Both the position numbers and the translations under genes were made by a program. This document shows, piece after piece, positions 1-6,890 of a DNA stretch of 25,488 nucleotides. Every line of letters starts with the position of its first letter. Within the stretch, counting starts at the first letter, position 1. The notes beneath the pieces were generated by a model. It was not told where the DNA came from. It saw nothing but the letters and a program-made list of their open reading frames with translations, and searched no databases. The DNA lies in the NCBI GenBank assembly GCA_044233745.1, contig JBIIJN010000034.1:1-25488 (forward strand). Direction: 5' to 3'. This DNA is from UBA6165 sp044233745. Lineage in GTDB: Bacteria; Bacteroidota; Bacteroidia; Flavobacteriales_D; Crocinitomicaceae.

Positions 1-1464
1 CACAGTAAAGGTAAACTTACTGCCCGTGAACGCATCGAATTGTTGTTGGATGAAAATAGTTTCCAAGAGTTGGGCGCCATGGTGTTGCACAACAATACAG
101 GTTTTGGTTTGGAAAAGCAGAAGTTTTTGGGTGATGGCGTAATCACGGGCTTCGGGCGCATTTTTGGTCGTTTGGTTTATGTTTTTTCGCAAGATTTCAC
201 CATTCTCGGTGGTTCACTTTCTGAAGCACATGCGGCTAAAATCTGCAAGGTGATGGACTTGGCGATTAAAAACAAAGCCCCATTGATTGGTTTGAACGAT
301 TCAGGTGGTGCACGTATCCAAGAAGGCGTTGTTTCTTTGGGTGGCTATGCTGATATTTTCTACCGAAACACTTTGGCTTCTGGTGTGATTCCACAGTTTT
401 CTGTGATTATGGGACCTTGTGCTGGTGGTGCTGTTTACTCCCCTGCCCTTACTGATTTTGTGACCATGGTGGAAGACAGCAGTTACATGTTTGTTACAGG
501 TCCAAACGTTGTGAAAACCGTGACCCACGAGGAAGTGAGTTCAGAGGATTTGGGTGGGGCTTCTGCACATTCAACCAAATCTGGGGTAACACATTTTACG
601 CAACCCAATGATTATCAAGCAATTTTGCACGCTAGAAAGCTACTAACATACATTCCGCAAAACTCAGAAGAGCGCATGGCGGATTATGCTGATTTCAAAT
701 TTGACGAAAGCAAATTGGAGCGCATTGGTTCGATAGTTCCAGAAAATCCGAATCAACCGTATGATATTCGCCAAGTCATTGATTGTATTACAGACGATGA
801 GTCGTTTTTGGAAGTACATGAAAAATTTGCCCCAAACATTGTAGTTGGATTTGCGAGAATTGGTGGCATTGCAGTAGGACTTATTGCGAATCAACCAGCA
901 CAAATGGCTGGTGTGTTGGACATTGATTCTTCGAGAAAAGGCGGACGGTTTGTGCGTTTCTGTGATGCCTTCAACATTCCGATTGTATGTTTGGAAGATG
1001 TGCCAGGTTTCCTTCCGGGTACCGACCAAGAATGGCGTGGCATTATCAATCATGGAGCCAAATTGTTGTATGCATTTTGCGAGGCTACCGTGCCAAGATT
1101 GACCGTAATCACACGAAAAGCTTACGGTGGCGCTTACGATGTAATGAATTCAAAACACACAGGCGCCGATTTGAATTTTGCTTGGCCAAACGCTGAAATT
1201 GCAGTTATGGGAGCCAAAGGAGCCGCTGAAATCATCTTCAAACGCGAAATTCAAAGTGCAGAAAATCCAGAAGCCATGTGGTTGGAAAAGGAAAAGGAAT
1301 ACGCCGATATGTTTGCCAATCCATACCGAGCTGCTGAACGCGGTTATGTGGATGATGTTATTTTCCCAGTCGAAACCCGTGACAAACTGATTAATGGCCT
1401 ATTGAGTCTAAAAAACAAGGTGGTGGATTCGCCGAAAAGAAAGCATGGGAATATTCCGCTATAA
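1..1464 (+). CDS. Acyl-CoA carboxylase carboxyltransferase (beta) subunit, probably propionyl-CoA carboxylase beta; 5' end cut by window
   Basis: The reading frame is open from base 1, so the gene starts outside the window; 487 residues are visible, and only about 25-30 seem to be missing against the usual ~515. The visible N-terminus (GKLTARERIELLLDENSF) is the standard start region of biotin-dependent acyl-CoA carboxylase beta subunits. Two crotonase-like carboxyltransferase halves follow, with the glycine-rich acyl-CoA/biotin pocket motifs GGARIQEGV and GPCAGGAVYSPALTDF in the first half and PGFLPGTDQE and KAYGGAYDVM in the second. The family transfers CO2 from carboxybiotin to propionyl-CoA (or a similar acyl-CoA) in the cytoplasm, giving methylmalonyl-CoA. 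The family match is strong, but substrate choice (propionyl, methylcrotonyl or other) is inferred. No biotin carboxylase gene lies downstream; the next gene is convergent and begins 5 bp later. Confidence 0.93.
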   Translation, partial: HSKGKLTARERIELLLDENSFQELGAMVLHNNTGFGLEKQKFLGDGVITGFGRIFGRLVYVFSQDFTILGGSLSEAHAAKICKVMDLAIKNKAPLIGLNDSGGARIQEGVVSLGGYADIFYRNTLASGVIPQFSVIMGPCAGGAVYSPALTDFVTMVEDSSYMFVTGPNVVKTVTHEEVSSEDLGGASAHSTKSGVTHFTQPNDYQAILHARKLLTYIPQNSEERMADYADFKFDESKLERIGSIVPENPNQPYDIRQVIDCITDDESFLEVHEKFAPNIVVGFARIGGIAVGLIANQPAQMAGVLDIDSSRKGGRFVRFCDAFNIPIVCLEDVPGFLPGTDQEWRGIINHGAKLLYAFCEATVPRLTVITRKAYGGAYDVMNSKHTGADLNFAWPNAEIAVMGAKGAAEIIFKREIQSAENPEAMWLEKEKEYADMFANPYRAAERGYVDDVIFPVETRDKLINGLLSLKNKVVDSPKRKHGNIPL

Positions 1465-1469
1465 GTGGA

Positions 1470-2078
1470 TTAGTTTAGAAAAAATTTCCCCATAATTTGA
1501 TTGTCTCTTCCTTTGATGGAAAGGCGAAAGAAATACAATTCGTTGCGTAAAATCCAGTCAGGCAACACAACATAATTGATTGTTGTGCTCAATGAAGTTT
1601 TCAACTGACCACTAGCACTATAGATTTCGAGAAGCACATCATTGTCCAATGGATTTCGGAAATAAATTGCCCATCGTTGTGAGTTGGGTTCAATTGCGAG
1701 CGTGTATCCTGCTTCCAGATATTCAGGCACAAAAACTTCAATTTCTTGAGAAAAACCAACTTCACCTAAAAACAACCTGTAATACAAGCGTTGGTTTTTG
1801 ATGGGGTTAGCATCAACGAAAATGTAGGATTCCGCTGACTCTTCGTTGCCACATACACCGGCTATAAATCCAACGTAATCTGCACTTTGTTCGCCAACAC
1901 GCCGCTGAATCCCTATTCCGTTGCAAGTCACTCCTGCACGCATTTCGAAGCTCAACACAACAGAATCACCAATTTGCTTGGCATAAAAATAACTTAATGC
2001 ATTGTTTTCTTGCGCTCCAATTCCCACCGGGAAAGAGCACAACAAGAGCAATACTATTTTTATAGCTTTTGAGCGCAT
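1470..2078 (-). CDS. Small exported protein of unknown function with a weak T9SS-like C-terminus
   Basis: This is a 202-residue protein with a clear signal peptide: basic start MRSKAIK, hydrophobic stretch IVLLLLCSFPVGIG, and a likely cut before QENN. The middle has three cysteines (C52, C76 and nearby) and predicted beta strands. The last ~65 residues (NPLDNDVLLEIYSASGQL through IMGKFFLN) follow the layout of a type A T9SS sorting domain: an NP pair, an x-IY-x-x-x-G strand, a glycine-poor YFFRLS strand, and a final lysine-containing strand. The conserved PNP and the G-x-Y-x-x motif are eroded. A TAnnTTTG promoter lies only 15 bp upstream of the ATG, which supports this start. The gene lies downstream of the glycine-rich exported protein on the same strand, but a terminator separates the two. 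I do not recognise the family; export is likely and function is unknown. Confidence 0.72.
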   Translation of the reverse strand: MRSKAIKIVLLLLCSFPVGIGAQENNALSYFYAKQIGDSVVLSFEMRAGVTCNGIGIQRRVGEQSADYVGFIAGVCGNEESAESYIFVDANPIKNQRLYYRLFLGEVGFSQEIEVFVPEYLEAGYTLAIEPNSQRWAIYFRNPLDNDVLLEIYSASGQLKTSLSTTINYVVLPDWILRNELYFFRLSIKGRDNQIMGKFFLN

Positions 2079-2092
2079 ATCTTATAATAACG

Positions 2093-2100
2093 CAAAGATA
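2093..2100 (-). promoter_or_regulatory. Bacteroidota -7 promoter element (TATCTTTG) for the 1470-2078 gene
   Basis: Read on the minus strand this is TATCTTTGC, an exact fit to the Bacteroidota sigma-ABfr -7 consensus TAnnTTTG. It ends 15 bases before the ATG at 2078. No convincing TTTG -33 box was seen at the expected spacing. Confidence 0.6.
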
Positions 2101-2113
2101 TACGCTTTAGTTC

Positions 2114-2141
2114 ATAAAAAAACCGCCCTCACGAGCGGTTT
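2114..2141 (-). terminator. Rho-independent terminator after the glycine-rich protein gene
   Basis: On the minus strand a 7-bp perfect stem (AAACCGC/GCGGTTT, plus-strand arms 2120-2126 and 2135-2141) encloses an 8-base loop and is followed directly by a T run (plus-strand A tract 2115-2122). It lies 20 bp beyond the stop of the 2161-4113 gene and before the promoter of the next minus-strand gene. Confidence 0.8.
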
Positions 2142-2160
2142 AATTTCGAATATTGAAATC

Positions 2161-4113
2161 CTAATTCTTTACAACCCGCTTCACAATCACTTGATCATTA
2201 ACGGTCATATAGATAAGATACAATCCGTTTTGCGCAGGCAATTGAGATTGAACAGCAGATACATTATTGAATGTTTCAAAACTAACTTCTCTACCTGTTG
2301 CATCGAAAATACGCACCTCTAAGTTTGCCACTTCGATTCCCATTTCAATGTTGATTAAACCACTTGTTGGGTTCGGATAAACCACGATATCTTGGTATAG
2401 AACTTCCTCAATTGAAACAGAGCTACAGCAGTAATAAACAAAATCAGTATAAGTAAACGATCCATGGAAAATTGAATAATTTCCATTGGCCATGTAAATC
2501 ACATCTTGCGGATTGTTGGTGCCAGTAAGCGGCATTGCATTTGTTCCAAAAGACCAAGTTGTTACGCCATTTCCTTCGGCGATAGTTTCATCAGAAACGT
2601 AAACACGATTGCCGAAACAAGCTGCATAAGTTACCCATATTTCAGGCATTGCTGCCAAGTCAAAATTGTCAGTGCTTTGAGCGAATTCTGTACCAGAAGC
2701 TAAATAGAGAGCTCCAGCTACGCCATTGGCTCCATTTCCTCCAGCACCGCCGCTTCCACCAGAACCTCCGTTGCCACCGTCTCCACCTTCGCCAATTTCG
2801 CTTGAGCAAGTTGTTGCACCAGCACCACCTTGTCCGCCGCCGCCGCCTTGTCCGCCAGCACCACCTTGTCCACCCAAACCTGGGCTTCCTGCATCAACAT
2901 TGCAATCAATGAATTGTCCATTGGCTCCATTTTGACGGGCGTAAACGGCAAAAGAACCGCCACCACCTGTTCCGCCTGTTCCAGCAGTACCACCTTGACC
3001 GCCGCCGCCGCCGCCGCCAGCACCATTACCTGGACCATTGTCGCAAAAGGTGCAATTTTGTCGGCCACCGCCGCCACCGCCGCCAGCGCCAGCGCCACCA
3101 CATCCATCAGTGCCGTTGCCCGCTTGAGCGCCAGCAATCCAAAAACCAGATATTTCAAATCCATCAGGACCAGGCGCTCCGGCATTACCATTCGTTCCAT
3201 TACCGCCATTGGCTCCATTAAAACCATCAGCTCCAGGATCTCCCTGTCCGCCCGCACTAGCACCCGCACCGCCTGTTGCACATCCAGAGCCACCGCCCGC
3301 AGCACCAACTCCCGCATTGCTTGAAGAACATTCATCTCCACCAGCACCGCCACCGCCGCCGCCGCCGCCGTTACGACCTGATCCAGATGCGCCAGCATTT
3401 CCAGGATTGTTTTGTCCGTTTATGGCAGAGCCACCATTGCCCCCGCCGATATTACCTCCACCTGTGCCGCCATTTCCGCCAGCTCCACCAGCATCACCGC
3501 TACCAAAAGTACAGTCTCCGCCATCGCAGCTGCCTCCACCACCGGTCGCGCCACTGGCTCCATTCGTGCCAGCCAATCCAGATTCTCCAGCTTGACCGCT
3601 TGCAGCATTGCCTGGTAATATCTGACAACGCACAAATTTGTAGTTCGAACAAGCTGAAAGGTAAACTCCATAAGTGCTCATACCTGGAGCAGTTCCATCG
3701 GCTGTAGTAACGGTAATATCGTGCATAGAAAATCCATTTTTACCTACGGCAACAACAGCTACCAAACGTTGCATAAACGCTGGACCTTGAGGGCTATTCG
3801 CCGTGCGATGAATGGTTGTTGCTCCTGCCAAACTGGTTTTTGTCCAATCATTTGCAGCCATAAACCCGCCTTCAATTCTCAAGCCATTCGCCATGATCTC
3901 CAAAGGTGCATCGAGATTGTATGTGCCTGCCGCAATGCGAATGACCTGATTGTCTTGGGCATCTGCAAAAGCGGAAACAATATCCTTAGGAGATGCAATT
4001 GTTCCGGGATTTCCCGATGAACCATCTGTGGTGACATAAATGATTTGACATGTTTGTGCGCTTGCATAAACAGCGCTTAGTGCAAAAGCACAAAGAAGTA
4101 ATAGTTTTCTCAT
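2161..4113 (-). CDS. Exported glycine-rich protein with beta-helix-like N-terminal domain and T9SS type A sorting domain
   Basis: I chose the internal ATG at 4113 (650 residues) because it gives a textbook signal peptide (MRKLLLLCAFALSAVYASA, cut before QTC); a start 21 codons upstream would bury it. Residues ~22-165 resemble the DUF1565/pectin-lyase-like N-terminal module (YVTTDGSSGNPGTIASPKDI, IRIAAGTYNL, IEGGF), usual for right-handed beta helices. Residues ~168-475 are extremely glycine-rich (GG, GGN, GGA and GGS runs, up to nine Gly in a row) with scattered cysteines in pairs (SCDGGDC, QNCTFC). The block is interrupted by short beta-strand-like segments such as FAVYARQNGANGQFIDCNV. The last ~75 residues are a canonical T9SS type A domain: VVYPNPTSGLINIE, LEVRIFDATGREV, GLYLIYM, VIVKRVVKN. 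The protein should therefore be exported across the outer membrane by the T9SS and held on the surface or released. Surface structure or adhesion is a guess. Confidence 0.85.
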   Translation of the reverse strand: MRKLLLLCAFALSAVYASAQTCQIIYVTTDGSSGNPGTIASPKDIVSAFADAQDNQVIRIAAGTYNLDAPLEIMANGLRIEGGFMAANDWTKTSLAGATTIHRTANSPQGPAFMQRLVAVVAVGKNGFSMHDITVTTADGTAPGMSTYGVYLSACSNYKFVRCQILPGNAASGQAGESGLAGTNGASGATGGGGSCDGGDCTFGSGDAGGAGGNGGTGGGNIGGGNGGSAINGQNNPGNAGASGSGRNGGGGGGGGAGGDECSSSNAGVGAAGGGSGCATGGAGASAGGQGDPGADGFNGANGGNGTNGNAGAPGPDGFEISGFWIAGAQAGNGTDGCGGAGAGGGGGGGRQNCTFCDNGPGNGAGGGGGGGQGGTAGTGGTGGGGSFAVYARQNGANGQFIDCNVDAGSPGLGGQGGAGGQGGGGGQGGAGATTCSSEIGEGGDGGNGGSGGSGGAGGNGANGVAGALYLASGTEFAQSTDNFDLAAMPEIWVTYAACFGNRVYVSDETIAEGNGVTTWSFGTNAMPLTGTNNPQDVIYMANGNYSIFHGSFTYTDFVYYCCSSVSIEEVLYQDIVVYPNPTSGLINIEMGIEVANLEVRIFDATGREVSFETFNNVSAVQSQLPAQNGLYLIYMTVNDQVIVKRVVKN

Positions 4114-4179
4114 AGTCGTGTTTTTTATTGGTGCATAAAGAAACAAAAAAAATGAAAACCAAGGTTTGCTAAACAAATT

Positions 4180-4187
4180 TATATTTG
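4180..4187 (+). promoter_or_regulatory. -7 promoter element (TATATTTG) for the protease/ruvB unit
   Basis: TATATTTGC matches TAnnTTTG and ends 17 bases before the ATG at 4205. The 91-bp gap here is divergent, so the promoter of the 2161-4113 gene should lie in the same stretch, but I see no clear TAnnTTTG for it. Confidence 0.6.
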
Positions 4188-4204
4188 CAAAAAATCAACG
4201 AGGT

Positions 4205-5785
4205 ATGGCGATTAAAATGACCCAAGATGATTCGAAAGGGTCTGAAAAGCAGAATTACAGCAATAAATCAAGACGAAGTGGAACGAACAGTCAACCCGGT
4301 GGTGGTTTGCCAGGCGGCGGGGGACTAGGCTCTATTTTGCAATTGGCCCTGCCCTTTCTTCTGAAAAACCCGAAATTGCTCATTTTAGCCCTTGTAATAG
4401 GTGTTCTGTTTTTTATTTTTAAAGGAAAATTTGGTGGCGACGGAGGCGTGAACCTCGATAATATCGGACAATTATTTTCAACTGGAGGCAAATTTGATAA
4501 AGAAATTTATGAAGAAGTTGAAATGTTTGAACCCTTGGCCGACAATCGAAAAAACCCACTTCCTGAACGCGTATCGCTACAGCAATATTGTCCACAGCCT
4601 TTAAATCAAGGCGAACAAGGATCTTGCGTAGCGTGGGCTGCGGCATACTCAGCGAGAACAATTTTAGAAGCGCAAAGAACTGGGAAAAACCCAGACGAGA
4701 TTGCCTTTAGTCCTGCTTTTATGTATAACCAAATTAGTATCGACCACAATACATGTCAAGGTTCATACATCAAATATGCCATGGACAATTTGACAGATAT
4801 TGGAGCAGTAGGTTTCAACGAATTCAAATATAACCCAAAAGATTGCAACAAAAAGCCAAGCGCTGAGCTCAAGCAAAAAGCAAGATCAAACACCATTAAA
4901 GGATTTCAACGCCTCACAATAGAGCAAAAGGGGAAAACGTATGAAATGTTGGCCATGAAACAAAACTTAGCACAAGGTTCTCCAGTTATTATTGGTATGA
5001 TGGTTGGCGGTTCGTTTATGCAAGCAATGGAAGGCAAAGAAGTTTGGATACCCAATGACAGCGATTACGACCAAAGAGGCTTCGGTGGGCACGCCATGAC
5101 TGTGGTTGGCTACGACGATTACAAAGAAGGCGGCGCTTTTTTGATTATGAACAGCTGGGGCAAAGGATGGGGTAAAAATGGCTTTTGTTGGGTGCGTTAT
5201 TCTGATTTTAAGGAATTTAACGTTGAAGCTTATGGCCTCTACCCTATGGGGTTTTATAATAAAAAAGAAGAACATGTTTTCAGAGGTGAATTTGGACTTC
5301 AACTCAACGATGGCAACAAGACAATTAAATTACACCAAGTCAATGATTTTTATTTTGAAACAGTTGGCAATGTTAAAAAAGGAGACCGATTTAAAGTTGA
5401 ATTTACCAACAATATAGAATGTTACACCTATATATTTGGTGAGGACGATGACAAATCCGCTGAAGTTCTTTTCCCATACACAGAGAAACATTCGCCTTAC
5501 TGCGGTATTACTGGTACGCGACTTTTCCCACGAGATTATTCAATGGAATCTAATGGTATAGGAGCAACGGATAAAATAGCCATTGTTATCACCAAAAAAC
5601 CCATTGATTATGTGGAGTATGCATCAAAAATAAACAAAGCAACAGGAAATTTTGAGAAAAAAATGAAAGCTGCATTCAACTATTCAAGTGGTATAGTGAG
5701 ATATAGCGACGCCCAAAATATTAAATTCAATGTTGATGCCAACAAGCAAGATATGGTTATCTTTGTGATAGGCGTAAAAAAGTAA
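4205..5785 (+). CDS. Membrane-anchored papain-family (C1) cysteine peptidase with C-terminal DUF4384-like region
   Basis: The start at 4205 has a GAGG-type ribosome site just upstream and removes an unsupported 13-residue extension; the product is 526 residues. Residues 1-43 are polar, then glycine-rich. Residues ~44-72 form one hydrophobic membrane segment (LLILALVIGVLFFIF). The peptidase domain (~120-345) carries the papain set: Gln135 and Cys141 in LNQGEQGSCVAWAAAY, with the usual spacing of six, His296 in GGHAMTVVGYDDY, and Asn316 in LIMNSWGKGWGKNGF. Residues ~355-526 look like a DUF4384-type beta domain (GDRFKVEFTNNIECYTYIF, LFPY, SNGIGATDKIAIVI), often seen next to peptidase or caspase-like domains. 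There is no propeptide of classical cathepsin type. The catalytic domain should lie on the outer side of the inner membrane. Substrate is unknown. The stop lies 14 bp before the ruvB start, so co-transcription is likely. Confidence 0.86.
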   Translation: MAIKMTQDDSKGSEKQNYSNKSRRSGTNSQPGGGLPGGGGLGSILQLALPFLLKNPKLLILALVIGVLFFIFKGKFGGDGGVNLDNIGQLFSTGGKFDKEIYEEVEMFEPLADNRKNPLPERVSLQQYCPQPLNQGEQGSCVAWAAAYSARTILEAQRTGKNPDEIAFSPAFMYNQISIDHNTCQGSYIKYAMDNLTDIGAVGFNEFKYNPKDCNKKPSAELKQKARSNTIKGFQRLTIEQKGKTYEMLAMKQNLAQGSPVIIGMMVGGSFMQAMEGKEVWIPNDSDYDQRGFGGHAMTVVGYDDYKEGGAFLIMNSWGKGWGKNGFCWVRYSDFKEFNVEAYGLYPMGFYNKKEEHVFRGEFGLQLNDGNKTIKLHQVNDFYFETVGNVKKGDRFKVEFTNNIECYTYIFGEDDDKSAEVLFPYTEKHSPYCGITGTRLFPRDYSMESNGIGATDKIAIVITKKPIDYVEYASKINKATGNFEKKMKAAFNYSSGIVRYSDAQNIKFNVDANKQDMVIFVIGVKK

Positions 5786-5799
5786 AATACACAAACATT

Positions 5800-6825
5800 T
5801 TGGATTCATTCGACTACAGAAACGAGGCTCAATCAAACAATGATAAGGAACTAGAAAAAGTCTTGCGTCCAAAGCGCTTTGACGATTTTACGGGTCAAAG
5901 AAAAGTGCTCGAAAATCTAGAGGTGTTTGTTGAAGCAGCAAAAAAACGCGGCGAATCACTCGACCATGTGCTGCTCCACGGTCCTCCGGGATTGGGGAAA
6001 ACTACCTTGGCCAATATCATAGCCAATGAATTGGGCGTTGGGTTTAAAGTGACTTCTGGTCCTGTATTAGACAAACCCGGCGATTTGGCAGGTTTACTTA
6101 CCAATTTGCAAGAAGGCGATGTGTTGTTTATCGATGAAATTCACCGTTTATCTCCCGTTATTGAGGAATACCTCTACAGCGCAATGGAGGACTATGTGAT
6201 TGATATCTTGATTGATACGGGACCCAATGCAAGGAGTGTTCAAATTTCGCTCAATCCCTTCACTTTGGTAGGTGCAACAACGCGTTCAGGTTTGCTTACA
6301 GCTCCTCTTCGTGCACGTTTTGGCATCAATTCGCGTTTGGAATATTACGACGCAGAAACATTGACAAATATCGTGACGCGCTCTGCTGGTATTTTGAACA
6401 TCGGAATCGACGAAGATGCTTCCTACGAAATTGCCAGCAGAAGCCGAGGAACACCGAGAATTGCAAACGCATTGCTGAGAAGAATTCGCGATTTTGCAGA
6501 AATCAAAGGCAGCGGGTTTATCGACAACAAAATCACGCAATATGCCTTAAACGCGCTCAACGTTGATAAAAATGGTTTGGATGAAATGGACAACAAAATC
6601 ATCATGACCATTTTGGATAAGTTTGCCGGAGGACCTGTTGGCTTAACAACAATTGCTACAGCAGTTGGCGAAAATGCCGAAACCTTGGAAGAAGTCTATG
6701 AACCCTTTTTGATTCAGGAAGGCTACATCATGCGCACACCACGCGGCAGAAAACTGACGGAAAAAGCCTTCAAACAATTCGGAAAAGGCAAGTTTTTTGG
6801 TCAAGGTGGATTGTTTGAGGAGTAG
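5800..6825 (+). CDS. ruvB: Holliday junction branch migration ATPase RuvB
   Basis: The protein has 341 residues, the normal family length. RuvB drives branch migration of Holliday junctions together with RuvA in the cytoplasm. Visible motifs, in order, are LRPKRFDDFTGQ; Walker A HGPPGLGKTTLA; TSGPVLDKPGDLAGLLTNL; Walker B VLFIDEIHRLSPVIEEYLYSAMED; the sensor region GATTRSGLLTAPLRARFGI; arginine-rich sensor 2 region SRSRGTPRIANALLRRIRDFA; and the C-terminal winged helix ending IQEGYIMRTPRGRKLT. No ATG is available in frame near the N-terminus: the start appears to be TTG at 5800 (an ATT precedes it) with no evident Shine-Dalgarno. Its closeness to the upstream protease gene suggests translation after the same mRNA. 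ruvA and ruvC are not nearby. Confidence 0.97.
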   Translation: MDSFDYRNEAQSNNDKELEKVLRPKRFDDFTGQRKVLENLEVFVEAAKKRGESLDHVLLHGPPGLGKTTLANIIANELGVGFKVTSGPVLDKPGDLAGLLTNLQEGDVLFIDEIHRLSPVIEEYLYSAMEDYVIDILIDTGPNARSVQISLNPFTLVGATTRSGLLTAPLRARFGINSRLEYYDAETLTNIVTRSAGILNIGIDEDASYEIASRSRGTPRIANALLRRIRDFAEIKGSGFIDNKITQYALNALNVDKNGLDEMDNKIIMTILDKFAGGPVGLTTIATAVGENAETLEEVYEPFLIQEGYIMRTPRGRKLTEKAFKQFGKGKFFGQGGLFEE

Positions 6826-6890
6826 CTTAATTTTAGTTATCCTCTCATAGTGAATGGTGACTTGTTATTTGAATTCGGCAGTTATAAAAT

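Noticed and set aside
2649..3707. Several proline-, alanine- or histidine-rich open frames on the plus strand, and an Ala/Val-rich 226-codon frame on the minus strand (2718-3398)
   Set aside because: They lie fully inside the glycine-rich gene in other frames and arise from its GC-rich Gly codons, which remove stop codons. None has its own start signals or a recognisable fold.
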